Positions 8,929 through 19,237 of a stretch of 64,000 bases of DNA are shown here, piece after piece. A program made the position numbers and the translations under genes. The stretch is taken from contig JBCBXA010000005.1 in assembly GCA_039816825.1 (NCBI GenBank), forward strand, positions 1 through 64,000, read 5' to 3'. The notes under the pieces are model-generated. The model had not been told where the DNA came from. It searched no databases and saw nothing but the letters and a program-made list of their open reading frames with translations. Numbering within the stretch: the first letter of the stretch is position 1; the number at the start of each line of letters is the position of its first letter. Origin of the DNA: JBCBXA01 sp039816825. GTDB taxonomy: Bacteria > Pseudomonadota > Alphaproteobacteria > Rhizobiales > Rhizobiaceae.

Positions 8929-10128
8929 ATGGAACAGGCTCTCAACCAGGCATCCGATCCTCTCTTTGGAACTTACAATCGCACACCAGCCGCGATGGTT
9001 CGCGGCAAGGGGGCCTGGGCTTGGGATAAGAACGGCAACAAATGGCTCGACTTCGGGTCAGGCATCGCGGTGAACTCCCTTGGCCATGCGCATCCACGTC
9101 TGGTCGAAGCTGTTCGCAAGCAGGCGGGCGAGATCTGGCACACGTCCAACCTGTTCGAGATTGAGGGTCAAACACGGCTGGCCCAGCGGCTCGTTGATGC
9201 GACTTTCGCCGACAAAGTGTTCTTTTGTAACTCGGGTGCTGAGGCGCTGGAGGGCTGCATCAAGACCGCCCGGCGGTACTTTTACGACGCGGACCAGCCT
9301 GATCGCTACGAGATCATCACCTTCGAAGGTGCGTTCCATGGCCGAACGCTGGCCACCATCGCGGCCGGCGGGCAGCAGAAATATCTCGAGGGCTTCGGGC
9401 CGAAGGCGAGTGGTTTCACACAGGTTCCCTTTGGTGATCATGAGGCCTTGAAGGCAGCCATCGGTCCGCAGACGGCGGCCATTCTCGTCGAGCCCATCCA
9501 GGGCGAGGGCGGTGTGCGCCCGGTGCCCGACCAGTGTTTGCGCGGGTTGCGAGAGCTTTGCGATGAGCACGGTATTCTGCTCATCTATGATGAAGTGCAG
9601 ACCGGCGTTGGGCGCACCGGCTGGCTGTACGCCTATGAAAAGTCCGGTGCAGCCCCTGATCTTCTCGCAACAGCCAAGGGGTTGGGCGGTGGTTTTCCCA
9701 TAGGTGCGTTCTTGGCAACAGAGGCCGTTGCGGCTCCCATGGTGCCCGGGACACACGGCACAACTTTTGGCGGCAATGCCCTGGCCATGTCGGTTGGAAA
9801 CGCTGTTCTGGATGTTGTTCTCGAAGACGGGTTTCTCGACATGGTTCGCCAAAAAGCCGGGCGGCTCCGCCAGCGCATGGCGCAAATCGTCGACACATAT
9901 CCAGATCTTGTGGAGGCCGTTTACGGGGAGGGGCTCCTGTCGGGCTTCAAGGCCAAGGTGCCGGCTGGGCAGCTTGTGGCTGCCATGCACGCAGAGCACC
10001 TCATCACGATACCGGCGGGCGCGAATGTGATCCGCATCCTGCCACCTCTGAACGTGGAGGATGCCGAGATTGATGAAGCCATGGCGCGCGTTGATCGCGC
10101 TTTTTCCACCTTTCAGGCATCGGCCTGA
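8929..10128 (+). CDS. argD: Acetylornithine/succinyldiaminopimelate aminotransferase
   Basis: PLP-dependent class III aminotransferase for N-acetylornithine synthesis in arginine biosynthesis, 400 aa. Visible features are FFCNSGAEALEGCIKTAR (about 98-115), EGAFHGRT, DEVQTGVGRTG with PLP-contacting Asp 221, and LLATAKGLGGGFPIGA with the Schiff-base Lys at 250. The ATG at 8929 is preferred: TGGAGG lies 7 nt upstream and the 39 codons before it do not look like this family. argF follows after 30 nt. Confidence 0.93.
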   Translation: MEQALNQASDPLFGTYNRTPAAMVRGKGAWAWDKNGNKWLDFGSGIAVNSLGHAHPRLVEAVRKQAGEIWHTSNLFEIEGQTRLAQRLVDATFADKVFFCNSGAEALEGCIKTARRYFYDADQPDRYEIITFEGAFHGRTLATIAAGGQQKYLEGFGPKASGFTQVPFGDHEALKAAIGPQTAAILVEPIQGEGGVRPVPDQCLRGLRELCDEHGILLIYDEVQTGVGRTGWLYAYEKSGAAPDLLATAKGLGGGFPIGAFLATEAVAAPMVPGTHGTTFGGNALAMSVGNAVLDVVLEDGFLDMVRQKAGRLRQRMAQIVDTYPDLVEAVYGEGLLSGFKAKVPAGQLVAAMHAEHLITIPAGANVIRILPPLNVEDAEIDEAMARVDRAFSTFQASA

Positions 10129-10158
10129 TCCGTCCCGATTTCAGAACTGGCATTTCGC

Positions 10159-11073
10159 ATGACCTTGAACCATTTTCTTGATCTATCGGACTTCGAACCT
10201 GACCAGCTGACAACGATGCTGGACGCGGCAGCCACGATGAAGGCGACCACCGAGGGGCGTTTCAGCGACGGCCCGCTCCGCGGCAAAGTTCTGGCCATGA
10301 TCTTCGACAAACCATCCACTCGCACCCGCGTCTCTTTCGATGTGGGCATGCGTCAGCTGGGCGGTGAGACGCTGATATTGTCACCCAACGACACGCAGCT
10401 TGGCCGGGGCGAAACCATCGCCGACACCGCTCGTGTTCTGTCGCGCTATGTGGATGCGATCATGATCCGCACGGGTCCGCATGACCGGCTGAGCGAATTG
10501 GCAAAATATGCGACCGTGCCCGTCATCAACGGCCTCACCGATGATACCCATCCCTGCCAGATCATGGCAGATGTGCTGACCATGCGTGAGCGGTGGCAAA
10601 GTCTTGAAGGCCGCACGGTTGCGTGGGTCGGGCCACAGAACAATGTGCTGAACTCCTTCATGGAGGCGGCGTCAGCCTTCGGTTTCAAATTGCGCATCGG
10701 CACACCTGTTGAGCATCCGGCGGATCCACGATATCTCCAGCCTGCTCTTGCGGCAGGTGCCGACATCGAGACCTTCAACGATGCCATGAGCGCAGTCGCC
10801 GGTGCTGACGCAGTGGTGACCGATACATGGGTGTCGATGCATGAAGACGGCGATGGTCGTGGTCACAACGTGTTCGCTCCCTTTCAGGTCAACGATGCAC
10901 TGATGGCAGTCGCAAAGCCTGATGCCATCTTCCTGCACTGTCTGCCGGCCCACCGGAATGAGGAAGTCACGGATGCTGTGATGGATGGTCCTCAATCCGT
11001 GGTGTTTGATGAGGCCGAGAACCGGCTGCACGCGCAAAAAGCGGTTCTGGTGCACGCCATGTCGGCTGGCTGA
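10159..11073 (+). CDS. argF: Ornithine carbamoyltransferase
   Basis: Catalyses ornithine plus carbamoyl phosphate to citrulline, 304 aa, the normal length. The carbamoyl-phosphate loop STRTRVSF is at 53-60. HPCQIMADVLT and the HCLPAHR motif at about 260-266 (catalytic Cys 261) are present, and a VTDTWVSM ornithine-side motif precedes it. It sits 30 nt after argD and 85 nt before hslO, a cluster seen widely in Alphaproteobacteria. Confidence 0.95.
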   Translation: MTLNHFLDLSDFEPDQLTTMLDAAATMKATTEGRFSDGPLRGKVLAMIFDKPSTRTRVSFDVGMRQLGGETLILSPNDTQLGRGETIADTARVLSRYVDAIMIRTGPHDRLSELAKYATVPVINGLTDDTHPCQIMADVLTMRERWQSLEGRTVAWVGPQNNVLNSFMEAASAFGFKLRIGTPVEHPADPRYLQPALAAGADIETFNDAMSAVAGADAVVTDTWVSMHEDGDGRGHNVFAPFQVNDALMAVAKPDAIFLHCLPAHRNEEVTDAVMDGPQSVVFDEAENRLHAQKAVLVHAMSAG

Positions 11074-11158
11074 GGGCAGTCTTGCAGGCTGCCATTGAGC
11101 CTCCTACTTACGCCGCTTGTAAAGATCATGTGCTGCCCCGCAGCAGAGGAACACAACC

Positions 11159-12181
11159 ATGACCAGCGGTGAGACGCCTTCCAATCCGGCTGCGCAAGTC
11201 GAAAGCCCCGCCTCGGGCAATCCTGCTTTCCAGGAGCTGGACACCAGCGCCCATGCCCTGAACCGCGTCCTGCCATTCGCTGTTGAGGAACTGGACCTTC
11301 GGGGCAAAGCTATCACTTTGAGCAGTGAGTTTGACGCCATCGTGCGGCGCCATGGCTATCCCAGTGAAATCAAGCGGGCACTCGGGGAAGCAGTTGCTTT
11401 GGCCGCGCTACTGGGCACCACGCTGAAATTTGATGGCAAGTTCATCCTGCAAACCCAGTCCGACGGGCTGCTCGACATTATGGTCGTCGAGTTTCGCACG
11501 CCTTCCAACATCCGTGCCTACGCACGCTATGATGAAGAACGCCTGGCGGAAGCCGTCGCTCGCAATGCCGCTTCGCCGAAAGATCTTCTGGGTGAGGGCA
11601 TTCTTGTCATGACCATAGATCAGGGCGCGGACATGCAGCGCTATCAGGGCATTGTGCAGCTTGATGGTGTTGGCCTTGAAGAAGTGGCTCACCGCTACTT
11701 CCGCCAATCGGAACAGATACCCACCGTGGTGCGTCTGGCCGTCGGTCAGCTTTACGGGCCCAATGGTGGGGATCCGGTTTGGCGCGTGGGCGGCTTGATG
11801 GCCCAGTTCCTGCCGGAATCCGAAGAGCGCATGCGTATGCGCGATCTTCATGGTGGCGACGGCGCACCCGAGCCTGACGAAAGCGACGAAGACGACGCCT
11901 GGACCGAAGCCGTCGCGTTGATGGGCACGGTGGAAGACGATGAGTTGCTGGACCCTGAGATCTCAGCCGAGCGCTTGCTTGTCCGCCTCTTCAACCAATA
12001 CGACATCCGGGTGTTCGATCCGATGCCGGTGCTCGATCGGTGCAGTTGCACACGCGAGCGCCTGGCGCAGGTGATAGACCGGATGAGTGTAGAAGAGCAG
12101 CGCGACATTGCGGTCGATGGTGTCATTACGGCCAATTGCGAGTTCTGCACCAAATCCTACAGGTTCGCTGTTCCAACCTAA
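11159..12181 (+). CDS. hslO: Hsp33-family redox-regulated molecular chaperone
   Basis: Cytoplasmic holdase chaperone activated by oxidation, 340 aa. The C-terminal zinc switch is intact: CSC at 295-297 and CEFC at 327-330. The N-terminal Hsp33 fold contains LGTTLKFDGKFILQTQSDG and the conserved IVQLDG region. An acidic insertion (PEPDESDEDD, about 240-250) separates substrate-binding and linker regions, as in other alphaproteobacterial members. It follows argF on the same strand. Confidence 0.92.
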   Translation: MTSGETPSNPAAQVESPASGNPAFQELDTSAHALNRVLPFAVEELDLRGKAITLSSEFDAIVRRHGYPSEIKRALGEAVALAALLGTTLKFDGKFILQTQSDGLLDIMVVEFRTPSNIRAYARYDEERLAEAVARNAASPKDLLGEGILVMTIDQGADMQRYQGIVQLDGVGLEEVAHRYFRQSEQIPTVVRLAVGQLYGPNGGDPVWRVGGLMAQFLPESEERMRMRDLHGGDGAPEPDESDEDDAWTEAVALMGTVEDDELLDPEISAERLLVRLFNQYDIRVFDPMPVLDRCSCTRERLAQVIDRMSVEEQRDIAVDGVITANCEFCTKSYRFAVPT

Positions 12182-12266
12182 CCATTGTGTTGCCGGACTG
12201 TAACTTGCTGTTGGGCGGGGAAGCGTTATCTCAAGAGGTATAACTGCTGAGCTCAGGGCCAAAAGC

Positions 12267-13775
12267 ATGTTGGAAAAGACCCCGGAAAACGAGTTGAACG
12301 TGCAGGAAACTCCGGCGCTGGAAAGCGCGCGGCCGGAACCTGAACCCGTTTCCAGTTCAACTTGGAAGCAGGGCATTGTCCTTTCGTTCCGTCTGATCCT
12401 GCAGATCGCATTGATGCTTCTAGTTCTGGGGGCGTCGGTGTACATCATGCAGCGCCTCATCTCTTCTGCACCCGAGCCGCGCGGCCGCCCGCCATTCCAG
12501 ACCGTCTTCACCGTAGAGGCGGCGAATGTGGCACTGCGGTCCAACCAGCCAATCTTTTCGGTTTTCGGTACGGTGACCGCCGCGCGAGATGTCGAATTGC
12601 GGGCTCTGTCACCTGGCGAGATCACAACGGTCAGCGACAATCTTCAGGCCGGTCAGCGGATTGAACTCGGGGATGTGCTCGTCGAAATCGATACGTTCGA
12701 ATATGAGGGTGCGCTTGCGGAAGCTCGGGCCAATCTGGCCGAAGCAGAAGCCCGCCTTGCCGAAAAGCAGGCACGCATAGAAGGCGCTGAGGCCCAGATC
12801 GAAGGGACTGAGCGTCAGCTGGAAATCGCGCGAGAAGATCTGGCTCGAGCCGAGGATCTGGTTTCCCGCGGCACGCTGCCGGCGAGGGACCTTGAAAACC
12901 GCCGCATCCAGGTGAACGAGCGCGAACTCGCCCTTGTTCAGCGTCTCGGCAATCTGGATGTCGAGCGGGCTGGTGTCGCCCAGTTGGAAGCGCAGGCAGA
13001 CCGCCTGAAATGGCGTGTAACGCAGGCTCAGCGGGCGCTGGAGAACACGCGGCTCACTGCGCCGTTCAGCGGCATCATTCGTTCGGCCGACGCGGCAGTC
13101 GGGCGCAACGCCAACGGATCTGATGTGCTGGTTTCCATCTATGATGACAACGAGCTTGAGGTCCGCTTCACCCTGTCCGACGGCCAGTTCGGACGGCTTG
13201 TATCAAGCGAGCAGGGCCTTGTTGGCAGACCGATCGAGGCGTCATGGAATGTCGGAGGGCAGGACTACACATTCACCGGCGAGATCGCGCGCACCGGCGC
13301 GCAAATATCTTCCGACCGTGGCGGCGTGGAAATGTTCGCACGTATTGAAGCCAGCTCAGGCGGGGTCACCCTGAGACCCGGTGCGTTTGTTGAGGTCCGG
13401 GTGCCGGACCGCGTTTTCCAAACCAGTGCGCTTGTGCCTGAGACGACGCTCTACGATGGGGACCATGTCTATGTGATCATGGATAGCCAGCTTGAGCGCC
13501 GTGACGTCGAAGTTCTGGCATATGACGGCAATGATGTCGTCATCCGTGGCGATCTGGTCGACGGAGAGCGTCTGCTCAACACCCGTCTCGCGCAGATCGC
13601 GGAAGGCACAAAGGTCCGCACCGCTGATGAACCGATTGCAGCGGCGCCGGGTCGCCCGGGCGCTGGCGACCGCCCGGCTGGTGCCGGTAGGCCGGAAGGC
13701 CGTAGAGCCGGTGCCAATGGGGAGCGAGGCCAGCGTGGTGAGCGCGGTTCCCGCCAAGAACGGGCATCCGACTAG
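12267..13775 (+). CDS. RND efflux pump periplasmic adaptor (membrane fusion protein)
   Basis: HlyD/AcrA-type adaptor, 502 aa. A cytoplasmic lead is followed by one membrane anchor (about 37-58). A lipoyl half-motif comes next, then a long Ala/Glu/Arg-rich alpha-hairpin (about 150-260), the second lipoyl half (LTAPFSGIIRSADAAVGRNA) and a beta-barrel domain. The last 45 or so residues are a low-complexity tail of Gly, Arg, Pro and Glu, which is not typical of the family. Its stop abuts the ATG of the pump gene, so the two are translationally coupled. No outer-membrane factor gene is nearby. Confidence 0.88.
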   Translation: MLEKTPENELNVQETPALESARPEPEPVSSSTWKQGIVLSFRLILQIALMLLVLGASVYIMQRLISSAPEPRGRPPFQTVFTVEAANVALRSNQPIFSVFGTVTAARDVELRALSPGEITTVSDNLQAGQRIELGDVLVEIDTFEYEGALAEARANLAEAEARLAEKQARIEGAEAQIEGTERQLEIAREDLARAEDLVSRGTLPARDLENRRIQVNERELALVQRLGNLDVERAGVAQLEAQADRLKWRVTQAQRALENTRLTAPFSGIIRSADAAVGRNANGSDVLVSIYDDNELEVRFTLSDGQFGRLVSSEQGLVGRPIEASWNVGGQDYTFTGEIARTGAQISSDRGGVEMFARIEASSGGVTLRPGAFVEVRVPDRVFQTSALVPETTLYDGDHVYVIMDSQLERRDVEVLAYDGNDVVIRGDLVDGERLLNTRLAQIAEGTKVRTADEPIAAAPGRPGAGDRPAGAGRPEGRRAGANGERGQRGERGSRQERASD

Positions 13776-16700
13776 ATGTCGGCTGCAAAGAACAGCAATG
13801 CGCCAAGTCGCGGCGGCGTTCTGGGCCCTTTGGTCGAGACTTTTGCCCGGCACCGCAACGCCGCGAATCTTCTCATGGTGTTGATGGTCCTGTTTGGCCT
13901 TTACGCCCTGGCGCGCATCAACACGCAGTTCTTCCCCACCATCGCCACCCAGACGGTCACCGTTTCAACCGCTTGGTCTGGAGCCAGCGCGGAAGATGTC
14001 GCCTCCAACGTGCTGGAAGTGATAGAACCGGAAGTTCGCTTCATTGACGGGGTCAAGAAAGTTCAGTCCTATGCCCGCGAAGGCAATGGATCGGTCTTCA
14101 TCGAGTTCGAACCCGACACTGACATGCTCACCGCCAAAGGCGATGTCGACGCGGCGGTCTCTTCCATATCCAATCTGCCGGAAGACGCGGAAACGCCCAA
14201 AGTCAGCTACAGGCAGTTCTTTGATCGGGTGGCCAAGATCGCCCTTTATGGTGATGTGCCGGAGCAGACGCTTGCCTTTTATGCCCGTCAGATCAGGGAT
14301 GATTTGATTGAGCGGGGCATCGACAAGGTCTCGTTCGCGGGCCTGCGCGATGAAGAACTCAGGGTGACGGTGCCCGAGCGCGAGTTGCGTCGGCTCGATC
14401 TATCCGTCGAGGACATATCCCGTGCGATTGCCGGTAACTCGCGTGACCAGCCTTCCGGCAAGTTGGACGGGAACTTTGAGCGCCAATTGCGCGCCGTGTC
14501 GGATGTCGAAACGCCCCGAAGCCTCGGTGATGTGAAAGTCCGTGCATTCTCATCCGGCGAAGCGGTGCGGTTGAGCGACATAGCCCGTATTGAGAACAGT
14601 TTCGACAAGAACGGTCGCGTCGCCTTTTCGGGCAAGCAGCGCGCCATCGAACTCACCGTCGAGCGTGCGCCCACTGCCGATACGCTCAAAACTGCAGGTG
14701 TTCTGGCTGACTACCTGGCCGAGATTGACGGCAATTTGCCCGCCGGCCTGAACGTGGTGCAGTACGATGTGAGCGCCGACCGTCTGTCAGAGCGCATCTG
14801 GCTTCTCGTTGAGAACGGCCTCATGGGTCTCGCAATCGTGGTTGCTGTTCTCTTTATTTTCCTCAATGCACGGATCGCGTTCTGGGTCGCCGCTGGTATC
14901 CCTGTGGCTATGATGGCGACCTTGGGTCTGATGTATATTACCGGCCAGACCGTCAACATGATCTCGCTGTTTGCGCTCATCATGACGCTTGGCATCATCG
15001 TGGACGATGCCATCGTGGTCGGCGAACATACGGCCACCCGCTTCGCCATGGGTGACGAGCCCACGGAAGCCGCGATCAACGGTGCTGGCCGGATGGTGAC
15101 GCCTGTGATCGCGGCCATGTTGACGACTCTGGCGGCGTTTGCGCCGATCCTCCTCATCGGAGATACGGTTGGTCAGATCATGGGCGTGCTGCCCCTCGTC
15201 GTCATGGCGGTGATCGTGGCCAGTCTTGTCGAGTGCTTTCTTGTACTGCCGGGTCACCTCGCTCACGGCCTGCAGCCCACCAGGCGCCGACGCTGGAGTT
15301 TCTTCGGGCAGTTTGTTTTCGCACTGGGCATTGCCGTGTTCACACTGTCTCTTCTCACGCGAGAAGCCGGTTTGCCCTTGCCGTCATCCGTCCAAAGCTT
15401 GTTCGACGTTATTGAAGGCTGGGTGGAATCGGCCGGCGCCGTCAATGAACGGTTGGGGTCGGTGGTTCTGGCGTTGTCCGTTGCGGCATTCGGCCTGATC
15501 GTGGGGACGCTCATCGAGGCGATCGTGGCCCTGGTTCGAGCTGTTATGAGAGCGGTGTTCGCGCGCTCTGAGGCGCCTGCCAACGCCAATGAACCGGGCG
15601 CTCTGCGCCGAGGCTTCGACGCTGGCTTCAACTGGTTCCGGGACCACCCCTTCCGGGGGCTCGTGCGGCTGAGCTACAGCTTTCGCTATGTGACGGTCGC
15701 CCTGTGCATCGGTGCCATACTGATTGGTGTGGTCGGGCTGCTGCGGGGCGAACGCGTCGGCTTCGTCTTCTTCCCGTCCCCGGAGGCCGAAAGCCTGAAC
15801 GGCCGGATCGTCTTTTACGCTGGCACGCCCGAAGAGAAGCAGGTCGACGCGCTGTTTTCTGTACTCGATAGCCTTGATGCGGCGGTTGCGGAAATCCAGC
15901 CAGAAGGTGAGAAGCTGGTTCATTCCAGTTTCACCTCGCTGGGCACCGATGGCCGACGGGCCGGAGACAATGTTGCCCGGATTTCCGTGCAACTTACATC
16001 CTCTGAGGAACGGTCGGTCCGCACCAGCGAGATTCTGAGGGCCTGGCGTGCCGGGCTTCCGACACCCGAAGGTGTTCGCCGCCTGTCCATCAGTGCGCCA
16101 CGTGCTGGTCCGCCCGGCAGCGACATCGACATTGAGCTGCAGGGCCCGGACGTGGCACTGCTCAAATCCACCGCCGAAGAAGTGCTTGAGCTGGTTTCAA
16201 GTCTGGAGGGCGTCTCCGGAGCACGGGACAATCTGCCTTATGGCAACCCGGAACTGGTGCTTGAACTCACACCGCGCGGCGAGTCTCTGGGCTTTTCAAT
16301 TGCTGACGTCGGCCAGCAGCTTCGCAACACCTATGAGGGATCCATCCCCCGTCGCTTTGCCCGGGGCGACAGTGAAGTCGCCATTCGCGTGATCGCCGAA
16401 ACCCGAAACCGGGGCACGGCCAATCTCCAGACGTTCGAACTGCGCAGCCCAAGCGGCGAGTTTGTGCCTTTGCTTGATGTGGTGAACACGACGGAGCGTC
16501 AAGGGTTTGCAGCGGTTGAACGGCTTGATGGCAAAACCGTCGTCAATGTTCAGGCCAGTCTCGACAATGATGTCATGACCTTGTCCCAGGCACAGGAAGC
16601 TCTGCGGTCCGGAGGACTGGATGAGATCGTGCAGGCTGCCGGCGTTGACTATCGCTTCAGCGGCCGCGCCGAAGAGCGGTCGGCTGCCTTCGCCGATCTG

Positions 16701-17255
16701 GGCACGGGCACTCTGGTGGCGTTGGCCGTAATCTACATCATCCTCGCATGGGTGTTCTCGAGCTACTGGCGGCCTTTCTCGGTGATGCTGATCATACCGT
16801 TCGGCATCGTCGGCGCAGTTGTCGGTCACTATCTTTTGGATCAGAACCTGACGATCCTGTCGCTTATCGGCCTCCTCGGCCTGTCGGGGATTCTGGTCAA
16901 CGACTCCATCATTCTCGTGTCGCGCCTGGATGAGCGCATAGAGCAGGGCGACAGCGTCAAAGAAGCCGCCATAGGCGCGAGCCAGGATCGCCTGCGCGCG
17001 GTGCTTCTGACATCTTTGACCACGATAGGCGGTCTCTTGCCGCTGCTCTATGAAAAGAGCCTTCAGGCTCAGTTCCTGATGCCGATGGCGATCACAATGG
17101 TGTTTGGCCTCGCGGTCGCCACTGTGTTGGTTCTGTTTCTTGTTCCGTGCCTCGTCGGGATTGGAGACGATATTCAGCGCGTGTTTCGTTTCACGTTCGG
17201 CAGCCGTCGCAGTCGCGGTGGGCGCGCAGATCAGGGTCTCGAGCCAGCTGAGTGA
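13776..17255 (+). CDS. RND family efflux transporter permease
   Basis: Proton-driven inner-membrane efflux pump, 1159 aa (typical members about 1030). Twelve membrane segments are arranged as two halves, each with a large periplasmic loop. The TM4 motif LGIIVDDAIVVGEH carries the proton-relay Asp pair at 410-411. The second-half counterpart is LSGILVNDSIILVSR. Extra length comes from a cytoplasmic/membrane insertion between the halves (about 505-625). Substrate cannot be assigned. The gene converges on the TrkH gene with 5 nt between stop codons. Confidence 0.9.
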   Translation: MSAAKNSNAPSRGGVLGPLVETFARHRNAANLLMVLMVLFGLYALARINTQFFPTIATQTVTVSTAWSGASAEDVASNVLEVIEPEVRFIDGVKKVQSYAREGNGSVFIEFEPDTDMLTAKGDVDAAVSSISNLPEDAETPKVSYRQFFDRVAKIALYGDVPEQTLAFYARQIRDDLIERGIDKVSFAGLRDEELRVTVPERELRRLDLSVEDISRAIAGNSRDQPSGKLDGNFERQLRAVSDVETPRSLGDVKVRAFSSGEAVRLSDIARIENSFDKNGRVAFSGKQRAIELTVERAPTADTLKTAGVLADYLAEIDGNLPAGLNVVQYDVSADRLSERIWLLVENGLMGLAIVVAVLFIFLNARIAFWVAAGIPVAMMATLGLMYITGQTVNMISLFALIMTLGIIVDDAIVVGEHTATRFAMGDEPTEAAINGAGRMVTPVIAAMLTTLAAFAPILLIGDTVGQIMGVLPLVVMAVIVASLVECFLVLPGHLAHGLQPTRRRRWSFFGQFVFALGIAVFTLSLLTREAGLPLPSSVQSLFDVIEGWVESAGAVNERLGSVVLALSVAAFGLIVGTLIEAIVALVRAVMRAVFARSEAPANANEPGALRRGFDAGFNWFRDHPFRGLVRLSYSFRYVTVALCIGAILIGVVGLLRGERVGFVFFPSPEAESLNGRIVFYAGTPEEKQVDALFSVLDSLDAAVAEIQPEGEKLVHSSFTSLGTDGRRAGDNVARISVQLTSSEERSVRTSEILRAWRAGLPTPEGVRRLSISAPRAGPPGSDIDIELQGPDVALLKSTAEEVLELVSSLEGVSGARDNLPYGNPELVLELTPRGESLGFSIADVGQQLRNTYEGSIPRRFARGDSEVAIRVIAETRNRGTANLQTFELRSPSGEFVPLLDVVNTTERQGFAAVERLDGKTVVNVQASLDNDVMTLSQAQEALRSGGLDEIVQAAGVDYRFSGRAEERSAAFADLGTGTLVALAVIYIILAWVFSSYWRPFSVMLIIPFGIVGAVVGHYLLDQNLTILSLIGLLGLSGILVNDSIILVSRLDERIEQGDSVKEAAIGASQDRLRAVLLTSLTTIGGLLPLLYEKSLQAQFLMPMAITMVFGLAVATVLVLFLVPCLVGIGDDIQRVFRFTFGSRRSRGGRADQGLEPAE

Positions 17256-17260
17256 TCTCG

Positions 17261-18712
17261 CTACATCCGCCAGAAGCGCGGGATGAACAGCACCAGGATC
17301 GTGAACAATTCCAGCCGCCCGATCAGCATGCCGATGGCGAGCAGCCATTTGGCTGTTGAATTGAGTGGTTCGTAGGTGCCGGTTGGTCCGATCACGTCCC
17401 CGAGCCCGGGACCGACATTTGAGATCGCAGACCCCGCGCCGGAGTAGGCTGTGATCAGATCGAGGCCAGTGAAATTCAGCGCCACAGCAAGCAGAACAAA
17501 GCTGACGAAGTACAGAAAGAAGAAGGACAGAACAGCGGTCGCCGCATCGTCGCTGATTGGGCGCCTGTTGAACCGCTTCACATAGATGCCATTGGGATAG
17601 ATCATCTCATGCAGATGCTGACGGATGATCTGGTACAAAACCTGAAAGCGGAAAATCTTGATGCCGCAGGATGTGGAGCCAGCGCATCCTCCGATGAACA
17701 TGATGACGAAGAAAAATGCGACTGAAGCCGGTCCCCAGGCTCCATAGTCCGTGGATGCGTACCCCGTTCCGGTCATGATGGACGTCACGCTGAAAGCCGC
17801 AGTGATGAAGGTTCTCAGTCCTTCCGGTTCAGCGGCGGCCAGTGCCATGGCATAGGCTATGATGGAAAAGACCGTGATCAGCACAAGAAACAGGCGCACC
17901 TGCTGGTCCTTTAACAGGCTGGAGAGGCTGCCCTGTACGGCTTGCACGTAGAGGATGAACGGAATGGCCCCCGCCAGCATGAAGATCGTTGCGATGACCT
18001 CAATCTCCGCACTGTCAAACCAGGCGATCGATGCGTCCCGGGTTGAATGCCCGCCGGTGGCGACAGTGGTCATGGCGTGGGCGAATGCGTCCAGCGGCGT
18101 CATTCCGGCCAGAAGGTAAGCGAATGCGCAGGCGATGGTGAAACCAACGAAAATTCCGGTCAGGGACCCGGAGATCTGGGTTGCCCGGGGCAGAATTTTC
18201 TCCGCCGTGTCAAACGCCTCAGCCTTGAACAGCTGCATTCCGCCGATCTGCAGCATGGGCAGAACGGCCACCGCCATCACAATGATGCCTAGGCCGCCGA
18301 GCCATTGCTGGATGGCGCGCCACATCAGAATACCGGGCGGTGCCTGCTCCAGGCCAACAATGACGGTTGCTCCCGTCGTTGTGAGGGCTGACATACTCTC
18401 AAAGAATGCGTCCGTGAAGCCTGGAACAACGCCCGAAAAGTAATAGGGCAGGGCGCCGAAGGCCGCCAATGTGGTCCAGGCCGTTGCGGTCATGACCAGT
18501 GCCTGTCGGGTGCTCAGCGCGCCGCGTATGCCGCGATTGGCGAGGAACAGCACGCTGCCCGTGCCAGCTGTCAGCGCAAAGGTGATCGCAAAGACCCGCC
18601 AGTCCGCATTCGACTGTGCCCAGTCGATGGTGGCGGGCACGAGCATGGCTGTTCCCAGCGTTGTGAGCAGCACGCCGATAACCGTCAGGATCGGACGCAG
18701 ATCAATGGTCAC
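17261..18712 (-). CDS. TrkH-family potassium uptake protein
   Basis: Membrane subunit of a Trk/Ktr-type K+ transporter, about 483 aa. Four pore-loop (M1-P-M2) repeats with filter-like glycines are visible: ALTTTGATVIVG, TTVATGGHSTRD, SIMTGTGYASTDYG and SAISNVGPGLGD. The GTG at 18712 is chosen because GGAG lies 6 nt upstream. The farther GTG at 18742 has no ribosome-binding site. No TrkA partner gene is present in the window. Confidence 0.88.
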   Translation of the reverse strand: MTIDLRPILTVIGVLLTTLGTAMLVPATIDWAQSNADWRVFAITFALTAGTGSVLFLANRGIRGALSTRQALVMTATAWTTLAAFGALPYYFSGVVPGFTDAFFESMSALTTTGATVIVGLEQAPPGILMWRAIQQWLGGLGIIVMAVAVLPMLQIGGMQLFKAEAFDTAEKILPRATQISGSLTGIFVGFTIACAFAYLLAGMTPLDAFAHAMTTVATGGHSTRDASIAWFDSAEIEVIATIFMLAGAIPFILYVQAVQGSLSSLLKDQQVRLFLVLITVFSIIAYAMALAAAEPEGLRTFITAAFSVTSIMTGTGYASTDYGAWGPASVAFFFVIMFIGGCAGSTSCGIKIFRFQVLYQIIRQHLHEMIYPNGIYVKRFNRRPISDDAATAVLSFFFLYFVSFVLLAVALNFTGLDLITAYSGAGSAISNVGPGLGDVIGPTGTYEPLNSTAKWLLAIGMLIGRLELFTILVLFIPRFWRM

Positions 18713-18751
18713 ATGAGACTCCGCAGACGCGGTGGTCGGCACGGAACGCTA

Positions 18752-19144
18752 TCAATTGAGGACCGGCTGGCTGTCCGGCAGATCGAGAGAGAAAGCGGGA
18801 ATGTCGACTTCGAATTCCCGACCATCTGAAGCTCTCATGCGATAGCGGCCATGCATCATACCTGACGGCGCGCTGAGGGGGCAGCCGGACGTGTACTCAA
18901 AGCTCCCGCCCGGCTCCAACACCGGCTGTTCGCCGACCACTCCCGCGCCGGCCACTTCCTCCACCTGCCCGTTGGAATCGGTGATGTTCCAATAGCGGCT
19001 CATGAGTTGAACTGTGTCGGCGCTCTCATTCTCCACGACCACATTGTAAGCCCAGAAGTAGTGATTGGCATCCGGGTCGCTCTCATCGGCCAGAAAGTAA
19101 GGGCGTACCGAAACTTTGATCGATCTGGTGGTCTGCTGGTACAT
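18752..19144 (-). CDS. apaG: Co2+/Mg2+ efflux protein ApaG
   Basis: ApaG/F-box-associated beta-sandwich protein, 130 aa. Diagnostic motifs are FWAYNVVVENES, QLMSRYWNITDSNGQVEEVAGAG and FEYTSGCPLSAPSGMMHGRY, the last holding the conserved Gly-rich ApaG signature. The ATG at 19144 (MYQQTTRSIKV) gives the usual family length; an upstream extension to 19264 would overlap the divergent gene. Molecular role is not well defined in this family. Confidence 0.92.
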   Translation of the reverse strand: MYQQTTRSIKVSVRPYFLADESDPDANHYFWAYNVVVENESADTVQLMSRYWNITDSNGQVEEVAGAGVVGEQPVLEPGGSFEYTSGCPLSAPSGMMHGRYRMRASDGREFEVDIPAFSLDLPDSQPVLN

Positions 19145-19237
19145 GGTCGTTCGCGAATGCTTGTCTGGCAGGGTTGCCTGCAAGCAGATATAGCCCCCGT
19201 TGAAAGATGCGCCAAGCGCGGCGAAACGGAGACTGCA

